A stretch of DNA of 64,000 nt, taken from Rothia mucilaginosa. Lineage in GTDB: Bacteria > Actinomycetota > Actinomycetes > Actinomycetales > Micrococcaceae. Under the pieces are notes generated by a model, which worked only from the letters and a program-made list of their open reading frames with translations, ran no database searches and was not told where the DNA came from. Location of the stretch: the NCBI RefSeq assembly GCF_019334805.1, contig NZ_CP079822.1:1674001-1738000 (forward strand). Direction: 5' to 3'. A program made the translations under genes and the position numbers. Shown here one piece after another: positions 18,759 to 28,404 of this stretch (position 1 is its first letter; every line of letters begins with the position of its first letter).

Positions 18759-19318
18759 TGACCGAAACCAAGATCACCCCCCGCTTCAAGACCAAGTACG
18801 CTGAGGTCGTCGTTCCCGCTCTGCAGGAAGAGTTCAAGTACGAGAACGTCATGCAGACCCCGAAGATCGTTAAGGTCGTCGTAAACATGGGTGTCGGCGA
18901 GGCAGCTCGCGACGCAAAGCTCATGGACGGCGCAATCCGCGATCTCACCGCAATCACCGGTCAGAAGCCGATTGTTACCCGCGCGAAGAAGTCCATCGCA
19001 CAGTTCAAGCTGCGCGAAGGTATGCCCATCGGCGCACACGTCACCCTGCGTGGCGACCGCATGTGGGAATTCCTGGACCGCCTCGTCACCCTGGCACTGC
19101 CCCGAATCCGCGACTTCCGCGGCCTCTCGGACCGCCAGTTTGACGGTAACGGTAACTACACCTTCGGTCTGACCGAGCAGTCCATGTTCCACGAAATCGA
19201 TCAGGACTCGATCGACCGCGTGCGTGGTATGGACATCACCGTGGTGACCTCCGCGAAGACCGACGAAGAAGGCCGTGCAATCCTGAAGGCACTGGGCTTC
19301 CCGTTCAAGACCAACTAA
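18758..19318 (+). CDS. rplE: 50S ribosomal protein L5
   Basis: 186 residues; [19 protein letters not shown] and [19 protein letters not shown] are diagnostic. L5 binds 5S rRNA and contacts the 30S head through S13. In most bacteria S14 would follow, but here the next gene is rpsH after 73 nt. Confidence 0.98.
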   Translation: MTETKITPRFKTKYAEVVVPALQEEFKYENVMQTPKIVKVVVNMGVGEAARDAKLMDGAIRDLTAITGQKPIVTRAKKSIAQFKLREGMPIGAHVTLRGDRMWEFLDRLVTLALPRIRDFRGLSDRQFDGNGNYTFGLTEQSMFHEIDQDSIDRVRGMDITVVTSAKTDEEGRAILKALGFPFKTN

Positions 19319-19391
19319 CGACTACGTTGTAGGTCCAGACCCCGTTACCGCGGGGTAGGGAAACCACAACGAGGAAGGGCTAAAGCCCACA

Positions 19392-19790
19392 ATGACTATG
19401 ACTGATCCGGTCGCAGATATGCTGACCCGTTTGCGTAACGCAAACTCCGCATACCACGACACCGTATCCATGCCCTACTCCAAGCTGAAGGCTCGCATTG
19501 CAGAGATCCTGAAGGCTGAGGGCTACATCGCCGACGTGAAGGTTGAGGATGCAAAGGTCGGCAAGACCCTGACCCTCGTCCTCAAGTACGGTCCGTCCCG
19601 CGAGCGTTCCATCGCTGGCGTGCGTCGTATTTCCAAGCCGGGCCTGCGTACCTACGCAAAGTCCACCAACCTGCCCCAGGTTCTGGGTGGCCTCGGCATC
19701 GCAATCCTGTCCACCTCTTCGGGTCTGCTCACTGACAAGCAGGCTGCGAAGAAGGGCGTGGGCGGCGAAGTCATCGCTTACATCTGGTAG
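19392..19790 (+). CDS. rpsH: 30S ribosomal protein S8
   Basis: 132 residues, opening [18 protein letters not shown] and closing with [12 protein letters not shown] primary 16S rRNA binder of the central domain and, in E. coli, the autogenous regulator of the spc operon. A 73-nt gap before it contains no S14 remnant that I can see. Confidence 0.98.
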   Translation: MTMTDPVADMLTRLRNANSAYHDTVSMPYSKLKARIAEILKAEGYIADVKVEDAKVGKTLTLVLKYGPSRERSIAGVRRISKPGLRTYAKSTNLPQVLGGLGIAILSTSSGLLTDKQAAKKGVGGEVIAYIW

Positions 19791-19817
19791 TCGGTTAGAA
19801 GAGAAAGGAAGAGAATA

Positions 19818-20354
19818 ATGTCACGTATTGGACGTCTCCCCATCTCGGTTCCCGCCGGCGTTGAGGTTAAGGTCGATGGCAACCTGGTCACCGTTAAGGG
19901 CCCGAAGGGCGAGCTCTCCCACAAGGTAGCTTCCCCCATCACCGTGGCTCTGAACGAAAACGAGATCCTTGTATCTCGTCCGAACGACGAGCGCCTGTCT
20001 CGCTCGCTGCACGGTCTGACTCGTACCCTGATTCAGAACCTGATTATCGGCGTTACCTCCGGCTACGAGAAGAAGCTGGAAATCGTTGGTACCGGTTACC
20101 GTGTGACCCCGAAGGGTAACGACCTGGAGTTCGCTCTGGGCTACTCCCACCCGATCAACATCACCGCTCCCGAGGGTATTACCTTCGCAGTGGAGGGTGC
20201 TAACAAGCTGACCGTGTCGGGTATCGACAAGCAGCTCGTTGGTCAGGTTGCAGCAAACATTCGTGGTCTGCGTAAGCCCGATCCCTACAAGGGTAAGGGT
20301 GTTCGCTACGCAGGTGAGCACATCCGCCGCAAGGTCGGAAAGGCTGGTAAGTAA
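19818..20354 (+). CDS. rplF: 50S ribosomal protein L6
   Basis: 178 residues, opening [17 protein letters not shown], with the conserved end [27 protein letters not shown]6 lies near the GTPase-associated centre and the sarcin-ricin loop. RBS GAAAGGAAGAG lies just upstream; rplR follows after 2 nt. Confidence 0.98.
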   Translation: MSRIGRLPISVPAGVEVKVDGNLVTVKGPKGELSHKVASPITVALNENEILVSRPNDERLSRSLHGLTRTLIQNLIIGVTSGYEKKLEIVGTGYRVTPKGNDLEFALGYSHPINITAPEGITFAVEGANKLTVSGIDKQLVGQVAANIRGLRKPDPYKGKGVRYAGEHIRRKVGKAGK

Positions 20355-20356
20355 AC

Positions 20357-20716
20357 ATGGCTATCAAGTCGAAGGCAGCGCAGCGTGCACGTCGTCACGC
20401 TCGCATCCGCAAGTACGTTTCGGGTACCGCTGCGCGTCCGCGCCTGTGCGTCACCCGTTCGACCCGTCACATGTTCGTTCAGGTTATCGACGATGTCAAG
20501 GGCGTAACCCTGGCATCCGCTTCCACCATGGAAGCAGAGCTGCGTGCAGCTGACCTGGACAAGACCGCTAAGGCAAAGCGCGTTGGTGAGCTCGTAGCAG
20601 AGCGCGCCAAGGCAGCTGGTGTTGAGGCAGTCGTGTTCGACCGCGGTGGTAACAAGTACCACGGCCGTGTTGCAGCCGTTGCTGACGGTGCACGCGAGGG
20701 AGGTCTTGCACTCTAA
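20357..20716 (+). CDS. rplR: 50S ribosomal protein L18
   Basis: 119 residues, [33 protein letters not shown], with [21 protein letters not shown] at the end. L18 binds 5S rRNA with L5. It ends in the TAATG overlap with rpsE. Confidence 0.98.
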   Translation: MAIKSKAAQRARRHARIRKYVSGTAARPRLCVTRSTRHMFVQVIDDVKGVTLASASTMEAELRAADLDKTAKAKRVGELVAERAKAAGVEAVVFDRGGNKYHGRVAAVADGAREGGLAL

Positions 20717-21390
20717 TGAGCGAGCAGAACGTAAAGGAAACTCAGGTGAGCGAAGCAGTAGTAGCTGAAACCGCTGAGACCTCCAACCAGCGCGAGGAGC
20801 GCCGCAACAACCGCGGCGAGCGTCGTGGCCGTGGTGAGCGCCGTAACAACCGCGCTCGCGAGGAGGAGAAGGACAAGTACATCGAGCGCGTTGTGACCAT
20901 CAACCGCGTTTCCAAGGTCGTCAAGGGTGGTCGTCGCTTCAGCTTCACCGCACTGGTCGTCGTTGGTGACGGTAACGGCCTGGTCGGCGTTGGCTACGGT
21001 AAGGCTAAGGAAGTTCCCGCAGCAATCTCCAAGGGTGTCGAGGAAGCAAAGAAGAACTTCTTCCGCGTTCCCCGCATCGAAGGCCGCACCATCCCGCACC
21101 GCGTGCAGGGTGAGGCAGCTGCAGGCGTTGTGATGCTCCGTCCGGCAACCGCTGGTACCGGTGTTATCGCAGGTGGCCCCGTGCGTGCAGTACTCGAGTG
21201 CGCAGGCATTCACGACGTGCTGTCCAAGTCGCTCGGTTCCTCGAACCAGATCAACATCGTTCACGCAACTGTTGCAGCACTCAAGGAGCTCGAGGAGCCC
21301 CTGGCAGTGGCAGCCCGCCGTGGCCTGCCCACCGATGAGGTTATCCCCAGCTACCTGCGCAACACCAAGTCTGAAAAGGCAGGTGCGTAG
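20716..21390 (+). CDS. rpsE: 30S ribosomal protein S5 with basic N-terminal extension
   Basis: 224 residues, long for S5 (about 165 in E. coli). The first ~55 residues are an added tail: an acidic start, then Arg/Asn/Gly-rich sequence ([20 protein letters not shown]). The S5 core begins near [21 protein letters not shown] and includes [20 protein letters not shown]5 lies at the mRNA entry channel and affects decoding fidelity. The tail resembles the S3 C-terminal tail in this window. Confidence 0.98.
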   Translation: MSEQNVKETQVSEAVVAETAETSNQREERRNNRGERRGRGERRNNRAREEEKDKYIERVVTINRVSKVVKGGRRFSFTALVVVGDGNGLVGVGYGKAKEVPAAISKGVEEAKKNFFRVPRIEGRTIPHRVQGEAAAGVVMLRPATAGTGVIAGGPVRAVLECAGIHDVLSKSLGSSNQINIVHATVAALKELEEPLAVAARRGLPTDEVIPSYLRNTKSEKAGA

Positions 21391-21392
21391 TA

Positions 21393-21599
21393 ATGGCCAA
21401 GCGTATTCAGCCCAGCGACGCAAAGCTGGAAATCACCCAGGTCAAGTCCTATGTTGGTCAGAAGCAGAACATGCGCGACACCCTGCGTTCCCTGGGCCTC
21501 AAGCGCCCCGGCAACAAGGTAGTCCGCACTGCTGACCCCGTCACCGTTGGCATGGTTAACACCGTTGCTCACCTGGTGAAGGTTGAGGAGGTCAAGTAA
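21393..21599 (+). CDS. rpmD: 50S ribosomal protein L30
   Basis: 68 residues, slightly long. [27 protein letters not shown] is the L30 core, ending with [11 protein letters not shown]. Located between rpsE and rplO with 2-nt gaps on both sides. Confidence 0.97.
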   Translation: MAKRIQPSDAKLEITQVKSYVGQKQNMRDTLRSLGLKRPGNKVVRTADPVTVGMVNTVAHLVKVEEVK

Positions 21600-21601
21600 A
21601 G

Positions 21602-22048
21602 ATGGCAGAAGCTATCAAGATTCACGATCTGCGCCCGGCACCGGGTGCCCACAAGGCAAAGACCCGCGTTGGCCGCGGTGAAGGCTCCAAGGGTAAGACC
21701 GCAGGTCGCGGTACCAAGGGTACCAAGGCACGTTACCAGGTTCGTGCAGGCTTCGAAGGCGGCCAGCTGCCGCTGCACATGCGCCTGCCGAAGCTGCGCG
21801 GCTTCAAGAACCCCTTCCGCACCGAGTACCAGGTTGTTAACCTGGACCGCATCCAGGAACTGTTCCCCAACGGTGGCGACGTCACCGTCGAGGCACTGGT
21901 TGCTAAGGGTGCCGTTCGCAAGAACGAGCTCGTGAAGGTTCTGGGCAACGGCGAAATCTCCGTCAAGGTGAACGTTGTTGTCGACAAGGCATCGGCTTCC
22001 GCTATTGAGAAGATCGAGGCCGCTGGCGGTTCTGTAACCGTTAAGTAG
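21602..22048 (+). CDS. rplO: 50S ribosomal protein L15
   Basis: 148 residues with the Gly/Lys-rich opening typical of L15 ([23 protein letters not shown]) and [20 protein letters not shown]15 is a late-assembly protein near the centre of the 50S. It is the last gene before a strong terminator, so secY starts a new unit. Confidence 0.98.
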   Translation: MAEAIKIHDLRPAPGAHKAKTRVGRGEGSKGKTAGRGTKGTKARYQVRAGFEGGQLPLHMRLPKLRGFKNPFRTEYQVVNLDRIQELFPNGGDVTVEALVAKGAVRKNELVKVLGNGEISVKVNVVVDKASASAIEKIEAAGGSVTVK

Positions 22049-22061
22049 TCTTCAAGACGAG

Positions 22062-22099
22062 AAAGCCCCCGTCCGTACACTGTACGGCGGGGGCTTTTT
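22062..22099 (+). terminator. Terminator of the spc operon
   Basis: AAAGCCCCCG (22062-22071) pairs with CGGGGGCTTT (22088-22097). An inner CCGTACA (22073-22079) pairs with TGTACGG (22081-22087). A five-T tract follows. Confidence 0.92.
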
Positions 22100-22327
22100 G
22101 CTGCTCGGAAAGACTCACAACGGGGTATATTCCTGTATTTGCATATTTGAACGCTTGGCGCGCGCCACATTAGTATCCAAAAATCACGCTAAGAGAATAT
22201 AAAAGCTACATAATCTGCTAGGGAGTTATCGTTACCTGCTCCAAACACGATAGACTGGAAGGTGTGTTTAATGCGCCCTGAAACTCCTTCAGAGGAAAGG
22301 GTGCCCCATAGACTTACAGGAGGACAT

Positions 22328-23635
22328 GTGCTGAGCGCATTCGGGCGAGTCGTCAAGACCGCCGATTTGCGGCGTAAGCTGCTGTTTACCCTGGCAATGA
22401 TTGTGCTGTACCGCGTGGGCACTTTCATCCCCGCGCCAGGCGTTTCCTACGGAAATGTACAGCAGTGTCTGAACGCCAATGTTACAAGCGGTGGCGTCTA
22501 CGATATCGTCAACCTCTTCAGTGGTGGCGCACTGCTGCAGCTTTCGATCTTTGCCCTCGGCGTGATGCCGTACATTACCGCGTCCATTATCATCCAGCTG
22601 CTACGCGTGGTCATCCCGCGATTCCAGGAGCTGCACGATGAGGGCGCGCAGGGTCAGGCAAAGCTCACCCAGTACACCCGCTACCTGACCATCGCTCTTG
22701 CTCTGCTGAATGCAACCACCATCGTCTCGATGGCACGCTCTGGCGTTCTGCTGGGTAACTGCCCGGGCATCATCCCCCAGGACGACGTACTGCACATCCT
22801 GCTGATTATCGTCACCCTGTGTGCAGGTACCACCGTCATCATGTGGATGGGTGAGCAGATTACCGAGCGTGGCGTCGGCAACGGCATGTCCTTGCTGATC
22901 TTCACCTCCATTGCTTCCTCCTTCCCGAGCGCTCTGGGTTCCATCCAGCGCACCCACGGTTGGGGTATCTTCGCAGCTGTCTGCGGCATCGGCCTGCTGG
23001 TCATGCTCGCTGTGGTCTACGTGGAGCAGTCCGTTCGCCGTATCCCCGTGCAGTACGCAAAGCGCATGATTGGTCGACGCACCATTGGCGGCACCAACAC
23101 CTACATTCCGCTCAAGGTCAACATGGCCGGCGTGATCCCGCTGATCTTCGCCTCCTCCCTGCTGACCCTGCCCGGTCTGCTTGCCCAGTTCAACACCCCC
23201 ACCGACGGCTCCACTCCGCCGGACTGGGTTAACTGGATCAACGCATACCTGGTGCGCGGCGACCACCCGCTGTACATTGCTCTCTACTTCTTCATGATTA
23301 TTGGCTTCGCGTACTTCTACGTGGCGGTCACCTTCGACCCGGTAGAAGTAGCGGACAATATGAAGAAGTACGGTGGCTTCATCCCCGGTATTCGCGCCGG
23401 TAAGCCCACCGAGCGTTACCTCAGCTACGTACTCAACCGAATTACGTTGCCTGGCGCACTTTACCTGGGTGTAATTTCCATGATTCCCCTGGTAGCGCTT
23501 ATCCTATTCAACGCAAACCAGAATTTCCCGTTCGGCGGCGCCTCGCTGCTGATCGTGGTGGGTGTTGGTCTTGACACTCTCAAGCAGATCAACGCTCAGC
23601 TCCAACAACGAAACTACGAAGGACTGCTCCGATGA
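22328..23635 (+). CDS. secY: Protein translocase subunit SecY
   Basis: 435 residues from GTG 22328, giving MLSAFGRVVKTADLRRKLLFTL. AGGAGG (22318-22323) supports this start, although the spacing is short (4 nt). An in-frame GTG at 22262 would add 22 residues. Ten membrane segments are expected; the first begins at LLFTLAMIVLYRVGTFIPAPG. SecY forms the channel of the Sec translocon with SecE and SecG. Its stop overlaps the adk start by 4 nt (ATGA). It is separated from the spc genes by a terminator, so it has its own promoter; TAGACT at 22251-22256 is a possible -10. Confidence 0.97.
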   Translation: MLSAFGRVVKTADLRRKLLFTLAMIVLYRVGTFIPAPGVSYGNVQQCLNANVTSGGVYDIVNLFSGGALLQLSIFALGVMPYITASIIIQLLRVVIPRFQELHDEGAQGQAKLTQYTRYLTIALALLNATTIVSMARSGVLLGNCPGIIPQDDVLHILLIIVTLCAGTTVIMWMGEQITERGVGNGMSLLIFTSIASSFPSALGSIQRTHGWGIFAAVCGIGLLVMLAVVYVEQSVRRIPVQYAKRMIGRRTIGGTNTYIPLKVNMAGVIPLIFASSLLTLPGLLAQFNTPTDGSTPPDWVNWINAYLVRGDHPLYIALYFFMIIGFAYFYVAVTFDPVEVADNMKKYGGFIPGIRAGKPTERYLSYVLNRITLPGALYLGVISMIPLVALILFNANQNFPFGGASLLIVVGVGLDTLKQINAQLQQRNYEGLLR

Positions 23636-24195
23636 ACCGTCTGCTCATCGTCGGCCCTCCCGGTGCAGGTAAGGGCACCCAGGCCGTCAAGATCGCTGAA
23701 GCGCTGAAGATTCCCGCGATTTCCACCGGTGATATCTTCCGCAAGAACATCAAGGAAGAGACCGAGCTGGGCAAGGAAGCGAAGTCGTACATCGACTCCG
23801 GCAACCTGGTTCCCGACTCCGTCACCAACAACATGGTGCGCGCACGCCTGGAGGAAAGCGACGTCGTCAACGGCTTCCTGCTCGATGGCTACCCCCGCAA
23901 CACCTCCCAGGTGCACGAGCTGGACTCCATCCTCGAAGCCAAGGGCGAGAAGATCGACCGCGTTCTCCTGCTGGTTGCAGACAACGACGAGCTCGTCGAG
24001 CGTCTGCTCAACCGCGCAGCAGAGCAGGGTCGTACCGATGACAACGAAGAGGTCATCCGTCACCGCCTGAAAGTCTACGAAGAAGAGACCGCACCGCTGA
24101 TCGCAATCTACCGCGAACGCGGCATCGTCAAGGAAGTTAACGGCCTCGGCGAGATTGCTGAAGTCACCGAGCGCATCCTCGACGCTCTGAAGTAA
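23632..24195 (+). CDS. adk: Adenylate kinase
   Basis: 187 residues, short form without the LID zinc domain, as in other actinobacteria. P-loop GPPGAGKGTQA at residues ~8-18, AMP-binding STGDIFR and DGYPRNTSQ. It converts ATP and AMP to two ADP and supplies nucleotides for growth. Translation is coupled to secY. Confidence 0.97.
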   Translation: MNRLLIVGPPGAGKGTQAVKIAEALKIPAISTGDIFRKNIKEETELGKEAKSYIDSGNLVPDSVTNNMVRARLEESDVVNGFLLDGYPRNTSQVHELDSILEAKGEKIDRVLLLVADNDELVERLLNRAAEQGRTDDNEEVIRHRLKVYEEETAPLIAIYRERGIVKEVNGLGEIAEVTERILDALK

Positions 24196-24202
24196 TCTTC
24201 TG

Positions 24203-24258
24203 CTGTACCCCCGCAATTTGAGGTGCATGATGCATCACAAAGACTTGCGGGGGTACAG
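24203..24258 (+). terminator. Hairpin after adk
   Basis: Fourteen-bp perfect stem CTGTACCCCCGCAA (24203-24216) with TTGCGGGGGTACAG (24245-24258). The 28-nt loop contains the small inverted repeat GTGCATGATGCAT. There is no T tract, so it may be a partial terminator or processing hairpin between adk and map. Confidence 0.55.
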
Positions 24259-24315
24259 TGCTGTCTGTAGAGTTCTAAGCTTGGGCGCACCGCCCCCTAT
24301 ACCTAAGGAGCCAGA

Positions 24316-25155
24316 ATGGCACGAGTCGAAATCAAAACCAATGCACAGCTTCAGCAGATGGCTCGTGCAGGCGTCATCACCAGCCGCGCGCTCGATGCGG
24401 CAGTGGCGGCAGCTCGCCCCGGCGCAACCACCGCAGAGGTGAACGCCGCTTTTGAACGCACCATGCTGGAACTGGGTGGCACCTCCAACTTCTACGGCTA
24501 CTACGACTACCCGGCAACCGTATGCACCTCCGTCAACCATGAGGTCGTTCACGGCATCCCCGGCGACTACGTGCTCAAGGACGGCGACATCCTTTCTATC
24601 GACGGTGGCGCATACGTTATCGACCCCGCAACCAACCGCCAGTGGCACGGCGACTCGGCACGTACTGTGCTGGTCGGTGACAATGTGAGCGAAGCACGCG
24701 CAGAGCTCTCCGCCGTCACTCGCGAAGCAATGTGGCACGGCATCGCCGCTCTGGCAACCGCAAAGAAGGTCGGCGAAATCGGCCTTGCCATCGAAGCATA
24801 TGTGACCGAAGAATACGGCGATAAGTACGGCATTATTGAAGACTACGTGGGCCACGGCATCGGTTCCCAGATGCATATGGCACCGGACGTACTGAACTAC
24901 GCAGTGCGTGACATGGGGCCGAAGATCAAGCCCGGCATGGCTTTCGCTATTGAGCCGATGCTTGTGACTGGTTCCATCGAGACCAAGGTGCTCTCCGACG
25001 ACTGGACCGTTGTAACCGTTGACGGCTCCGATGCCTGCCAGTGGGAGCACTCCGTTGCTGTGCATAGCGAAGGTATCTGGGTCCTGACTGCAGAAGACGG
25101 TGGTGCAAGCGAACTTGCTCGCTTTGGCGTAACCCCGGTTCCGATCCCCGCCTAA
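24316..25155 (+). CDS. map: Methionine aminopeptidase, type I
   Basis: 279 residues. Family segments: NFYGYYDYPATVCTSVNHEVVHGIP, metal ligands in SIDGGAYVIDP and WHGDSARTV (Asp, Asp), GHGIGSQMH (His), FAIEPML (Glu) and QWEHSVAVH (Glu). It removes the initiator Met from nascent proteins. RBS AAGGAG at 24305-24310. It follows adk, the usual order in actinobacteria (secY-adk-map). Confidence 0.96.
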   Translation: MARVEIKTNAQLQQMARAGVITSRALDAAVAAARPGATTAEVNAAFERTMLELGGTSNFYGYYDYPATVCTSVNHEVVHGIPGDYVLKDGDILSIDGGAYVIDPATNRQWHGDSARTVLVGDNVSEARAELSAVTREAMWHGIAALATAKKVGEIGLAIEAYVTEEYGDKYGIIEDYVGHGIGSQMHMAPDVLNYAVRDMGPKIKPGMAFAIEPMLVTGSIETKVLSDDWTVVTVDGSDACQWEHSVAVHSEGIWVLTAEDGGASELARFGVTPVPIPA

Positions 25156-25279
25156 GTCCCACCACTAGGGGAGGGGTATCCACCTTTAGCTGCCCCACCT
25201 CCACCCGAAGAAACCGGCGAATCCGGTCCGGTGCGTGATAGCGCATCCGAAAGCATCCACATCACAAGGAAGAAGCTCC

Positions 25280-26494
25280 ATGAGCGAAACTCTCAATAGC
25301 GGCGAGGCAACCGCACCCGCTGCGACCAAGGTGCCGGTTGAAATCTCGAACGTTCGCCCCGCACCCGGCCAGATTGCCCTGAAAGCACCGCGCCGTGCGA
25401 AGCCGCCCAAGCATATCGCTGACTTCGACATGGCTGGCCGCCGTGAATTTCTGAAGGAACTTGGCTACCAGTCGTTCCGTGCATCCCAGCTGTCCAAGCA
25501 CTATTTTGAGCGTCTGGTCACTGACCCCGCTGAGATGACTGACCTGCCGGCTAAGGACCGCGAGCAGATGGTTGCACAGGCGATGCCTCAGCTTCTGACC
25601 CCGGTCCGTACCCTCGAGGCTGACGGTGGCGACACCCTGAAGGTTGTGCACCGCCTCTTTGATGGTGCGCTCATTGAGTCTGTCATCATGCGTTATGACA
25701 ACCGCGTGACCATGTGCATCTCTTCGCAGGCTGGCTGCGGTATGAACTGCCCCTTCTGTGCGACCGGTCAGCAGGGTTTGACTCGCAACCTGTCCACCGC
25801 GGAAATTGTGGAGCAGGTCGTTGCCGGTGCCCGCTACCTGAAGCAGATGAAGGGCCTGGAAGAAGCAGAAGGCGGTTCTGAGGATACTCGTCCGCTGCGT
25901 GTTTCCAATATTGTCTTCATGGGTATGGGCGAGGCGCTTGCTAACTACAAGGCAACCATGGGTGCTGTGCACCGCCTGATTGACCCTTCGCCCGAGGGCC
26001 TCGGTATTTCTGCTCGCGGTCTGACCATGTCGACCGTGGGCCTGGTGCCGGGTATTCGTAAGTTTGAGCTGGAGAAGCTGCCCATTACTTTGGCGCTGTC
26101 TCTGCACGCTCCGGATGATGAGCTGCGTGATGAGCTGATCCCGATTAACCAGCGCTGGAAGGTCGACGAGACTCTGGACGCTGCGTACGACTACTACCGT
26201 ACGACCGGCCGCCGCGTCTCCATTGAGTACGCGCTGATTCGCGATATTAACGATCAGGGCTGGCGTGCGGATCTGCTCGGTAAGAAGCTGGCGCAGCGCG
26301 GCCGTGGTTGGGTGCACGTGAACCCGATTCCGCTGAACCCGACCCCGGGTTCGAAGTGGACGGCATCCCGTAAGGGCGTTGAGCAGAACTTTGTGGAGCG
26401 TCTGCGTGCCCACGGTATTCCGACGACTATTCGTGATACTCGCGGTTCCGATATTGATGGAGCATGCGGTCAGCTTGCCGCTAAGGAAGACTAA
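25280..26494 (+). CDS. rlmN: Dual-specificity 23S rRNA/tRNA adenine-C2 methyltransferase RlmN
   Basis: 404 residues from ATG 25280, with AAGGAAG 7 nt upstream. A GTG at 25235 is in frame but lacks support. Radical-SAM cluster motif [10 protein letters not shown] places the three cysteines at residues 153, 157 and 160. The resolving Cys region [15 protein letters not shown] is at the C terminus. It methylates A2503 of 23S rRNA and A37 of some tRNAs. An ~45-residue N-terminal extension rich in Ala/Pro precedes the core. It is not obviously part of the flanking operons. Confidence 0.96.
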   Translation: MSETLNSGEATAPAATKVPVEISNVRPAPGQIALKAPRRAKPPKHIADFDMAGRREFLKELGYQSFRASQLSKHYFERLVTDPAEMTDLPAKDREQMVAQAMPQLLTPVRTLEADGGDTLKVVHRLFDGALIESVIMRYDNRVTMCISSQAGCGMNCPFCATGQQGLTRNLSTAEIVEQVVAGARYLKQMKGLEEAEGGSEDTRPLRVSNIVFMGMGEALANYKATMGAVHRLIDPSPEGLGISARGLTMSTVGLVPGIRKFELEKLPITLALSLHAPDDELRDELIPINQRWKVDETLDAAYDYYRTTGRRVSIEYALIRDINDQGWRADLLGKKLAQRGRGWVHVNPIPLNPTPGSKWTASRKGVEQNFVERLRAHGIPTTIRDTRGSDIDGACGQLAAKED

Positions 26495-26520
26495 GCAGTT
26501 GAGCTGTGACCGGTGAACGG

Positions 26521-26586
26521 TGCCCCTTTCCTGCGGAGGGAAGTCAATAAGACTTTCAGGAACGTGGGGGAGGGGCTTCTTCCTTT
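26521..26586 (+). terminator. Branched terminator-like structure after rlmN
   Basis: Outer GCCCCT/AGGGGC arms enclose CCTG/CAGG and AAGTC-AATAA-GACTT hairpins; TTCTTCCTTTT follows. Pairing is imperfect. Confidence 0.5.
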
Positions 26587-26621
26587 TAAACATTAAGTGC
26601 CTGATGTCATAAAAATCACGG

Positions 26622-26650
26622 TTGTTTTTCCACGGCCTTTGCCGTAGAGT
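26622..26650 (+). promoter_or_regulatory. Candidate promoter of infA and the alpha operon
   Basis: TTGTTT (26622-26627), 17-bp spacer, TAGAGT (26645-26650), about 130 bp upstream of infA. The same -10 hexamer is seen before ppk2 and groES. Confidence 0.6.
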
Positions 26651-26780
26651 TAACAGTTGGTTGTTTGTGCCAGTGTTAAGTGCGCCTTAAAACGCCCTAT
26701 CGCCTCACCGAGGTGAGCTCACAAACAGAAGATACAATTGCCCGCCGCACCTGCGACGGGCACCGACGTTAGCGGAGGAT

Positions 26781-27002
26781 ATGGCTAAGAAAGACGGCGT
26801 CATCGAGATTGAAGGCTCTGTGGTTGAAGCTCTGCCCAACGCGATGTTCCGTGTTGAGCTGGATAACGGCCACAAGGTTCTCGCACACATCTCGGGCAAG
26901 ATGCGTCAGCACTACATTCGCATCCTGCCTGAGGACCGAGTAGTAGTGGAACTGAGCCCCTACGACCTTTCCCGAGGTCGTATCGTCTACCGTTACAAGT
27001 AA
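26781..27002 (+). CDS. infA: Translation initiation factor IF-1
   Basis: 73 residues, an OB-fold protein ([23 protein letters not shown] ... [16 protein letters not shown]). It binds the 30S A site during initiation. RBS GGAGG is just upstream. First gene of infA-rpmJ-rpsM-rpsK-rpoA-rplQ. Confidence 0.98.
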   Translation: MAKKDGVIEIEGSVVEALPNAMFRVELDNGHKVLAHISGKMRQHYIRILPEDRVVVELSPYDLSRGRIVYRYK

Positions 27003-27126
27003 ACCCGAGATAAACGTCGCCTCTGGCGGCGTTTAAATCGTGTTCAAAGGGATAACGCAGTTCCCCAACGTAAGTGAGGGAACCTCTTATCTCGCCAGTA
27101 ATCAAGTTGCAATCAAAAGGAATGCG

Positions 27127-27240
27127 ATGAAGGTCAAGCCGAGCGTTAAGCCGATCTGCGATAAGTGCAAGGTGATCCGCCGTCACGGTGTGGTCATGGT
27201 GATCTGCGAAAACCCGCGCCACAAGCAGCGCCAGGGCTAA
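27127..27240 (+). CDS. rpmJ: 50S ribosomal protein L36
   Basis: 37 residues, [21 protein letters not shown]. It is the zinc-ribbon form with CX2C, Cys and His ligands (CDKC, C-x4-H). A longer open frame starts upstream, but ATG 27127 gives the universal L36 N terminus. The zinc-ligand version implies zinc-replete expression. Confidence 0.97.
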   Translation: MKVKPSVKPICDKCKVIRRHGVVMVICENPRHKQRQG

Positions 27241-27420
27241 TCCCTAGCAGCTGACTTCATAGCCGCCCTATAAGAGGGTGGAATTGTCATAGGCACCGCT
27301 CCGAAGCAACGCCCCAAGAGGCGCCTTCGGATACCTCCGGACTCAGAGGCCGGGGACCGAGCCAGAATAACTCGGGCAGTGATGCTATAGACCTCTGGAA
27401 AACAACAAGGAGAAGCCAGT

Positions 27421-27789
27421 ATGGCACGTCTCGCTGGAGTTGATATTCCCCGCGAAAAGCGCGTGGAAGTTGCTCTCACTTACATCTACGGCGTGGGCAA
27501 GACCCGTGCACACGAAACCCTCGCTGCTACCGGCGTCAACCCTGACACCCGCGTCAAGGACCTGACCGACCAGGAGCTCGTGGCACTTCGTGACTTCATC
27601 GAAGGCAACTACAAGGTTGAAGGTGATCTTCGCCGCGAGGTTGCAGCTGACATCCGCCGTAAGGTTGAAATCGGTTCCTACCAGGGCCTGCGCCACCGCC
27701 GCGGCCTGCCGGTTCACGGTCAGCGCACCAAGACTAACGCACGTACCCGCAAGGGTCCGAAGCGTACCGTCGCAGGTAAGAAGAAGTAA
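27421..27789 (+). CDS. rpsM: 30S ribosomal protein S13
   Basis: 122 residues, opening [26 protein letters not shown] with the basic end [23 protein letters not shown] tail. S13 contacts the P-site tRNA and L5. The 180-nt gap from rpmJ has no gene. RBS AAGGAG lies upstream. Confidence 0.98.
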   Translation: MARLAGVDIPREKRVEVALTYIYGVGKTRAHETLAATGVNPDTRVKDLTDQELVALRDFIEGNYKVEGDLRREVAADIRRKVEIGSYQGLRHRRGLPVHGQRTKTNARTRKGPKRTVAGKKK

Positions 27790-27857
27790 GCAACGTTGCT
27801 CTGTTGGATATCTCTATCCGACCAACGTATTAGAAAACCTTTGTAGGAGAATCAAAA

Positions 27858-28265
27858 ATGCCTCCCAAGACTCGCGCTGCGGCAGCTCGTAAGACCAACC
27901 GCCGCAAGGTTAGCAAGAACATCGTTGCTGGTCAGGCTCACATCAAGTCGACCTTCAACAACACCATCGTCTCCATCACCGATCCCACCGGTGCAGTGAT
28001 CTCCTGGTCCTCCGCTGGCGACATGGGCTTCAAGGGCTCCCGTAAGTCCACCCCCTACGCCGCACAGCTGGCTGCTGAGGCTGCTGCAAACCGCGCCAAG
28101 GAGCACGGCGTCCGCAAGGTTGACGTGTTCGTCAAGGGCCCCGGTTCCGGTCGCGAAACCGCAATCCGCTCCCTGCAGGCTGCAGGCCTCGAGGTCGGTT
28201 CGATCCAGGACGTTACCCCCGTTGCACACAACGGTTGCCGTCCCCCGAAGCGCCGCCGCGTCTAA
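27858..28265 (+). CDS. rpsK: 30S ribosomal protein S11
   Basis: 135 residues, with [21 protein letters not shown] and the C-terminal [19 protein letters not shown]11 forms part of the 30S platform and contacts mRNA at the E site. In many bacteria rpsD follows; here rpoA follows directly and S4 is not in the window. Confidence 0.98.
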   Translation: MPPKTRAAAARKTNRRKVSKNIVAGQAHIKSTFNNTIVSITDPTGAVISWSSAGDMGFKGSRKSTPYAAQLAAEAAANRAKEHGVRKVDVFVKGPGSGRETAIRSLQAAGLEVGSIQDVTPVAHNGCRPPKRRRV

Positions 28266-28317
28266 TTAGGTCTCGACCTAATCCCTCGACGGGTACACTC
28301 CGCACGGAGCTGTACCC
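28265..28317 (+). promoter_or_regulatory. Tandem hairpins in the rpsK-rpoA gap
   Basis: First hairpin ATTAGGT-CTCG-ACCTAAT (28265-28282). Second is GGGTACA/TGTACCC (28291-28297, 28311-28317) with inner CTCCG/CGGAG. There is no T tract, so they may tune rpoA expression or protect RNA ends. Confidence 0.45.
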
Positions 28318-28404
28318 GGAGAGTACAGACACCCGTCTGCTTCCTAAGATATGTTTTCCCCAACCTGTGGGCTCATATAGCGGAGCTCACCGAAAGGAAA
28401 CAAA

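Noticed and set aside
22262..22327. Longer SecY start at GTG 22262
   Set aside because: AGGAGG at 22318-22323 serves GTG 22328, which gives the typical N terminus. TAGACT 5 nt before 22262 keeps the alternative barely open.
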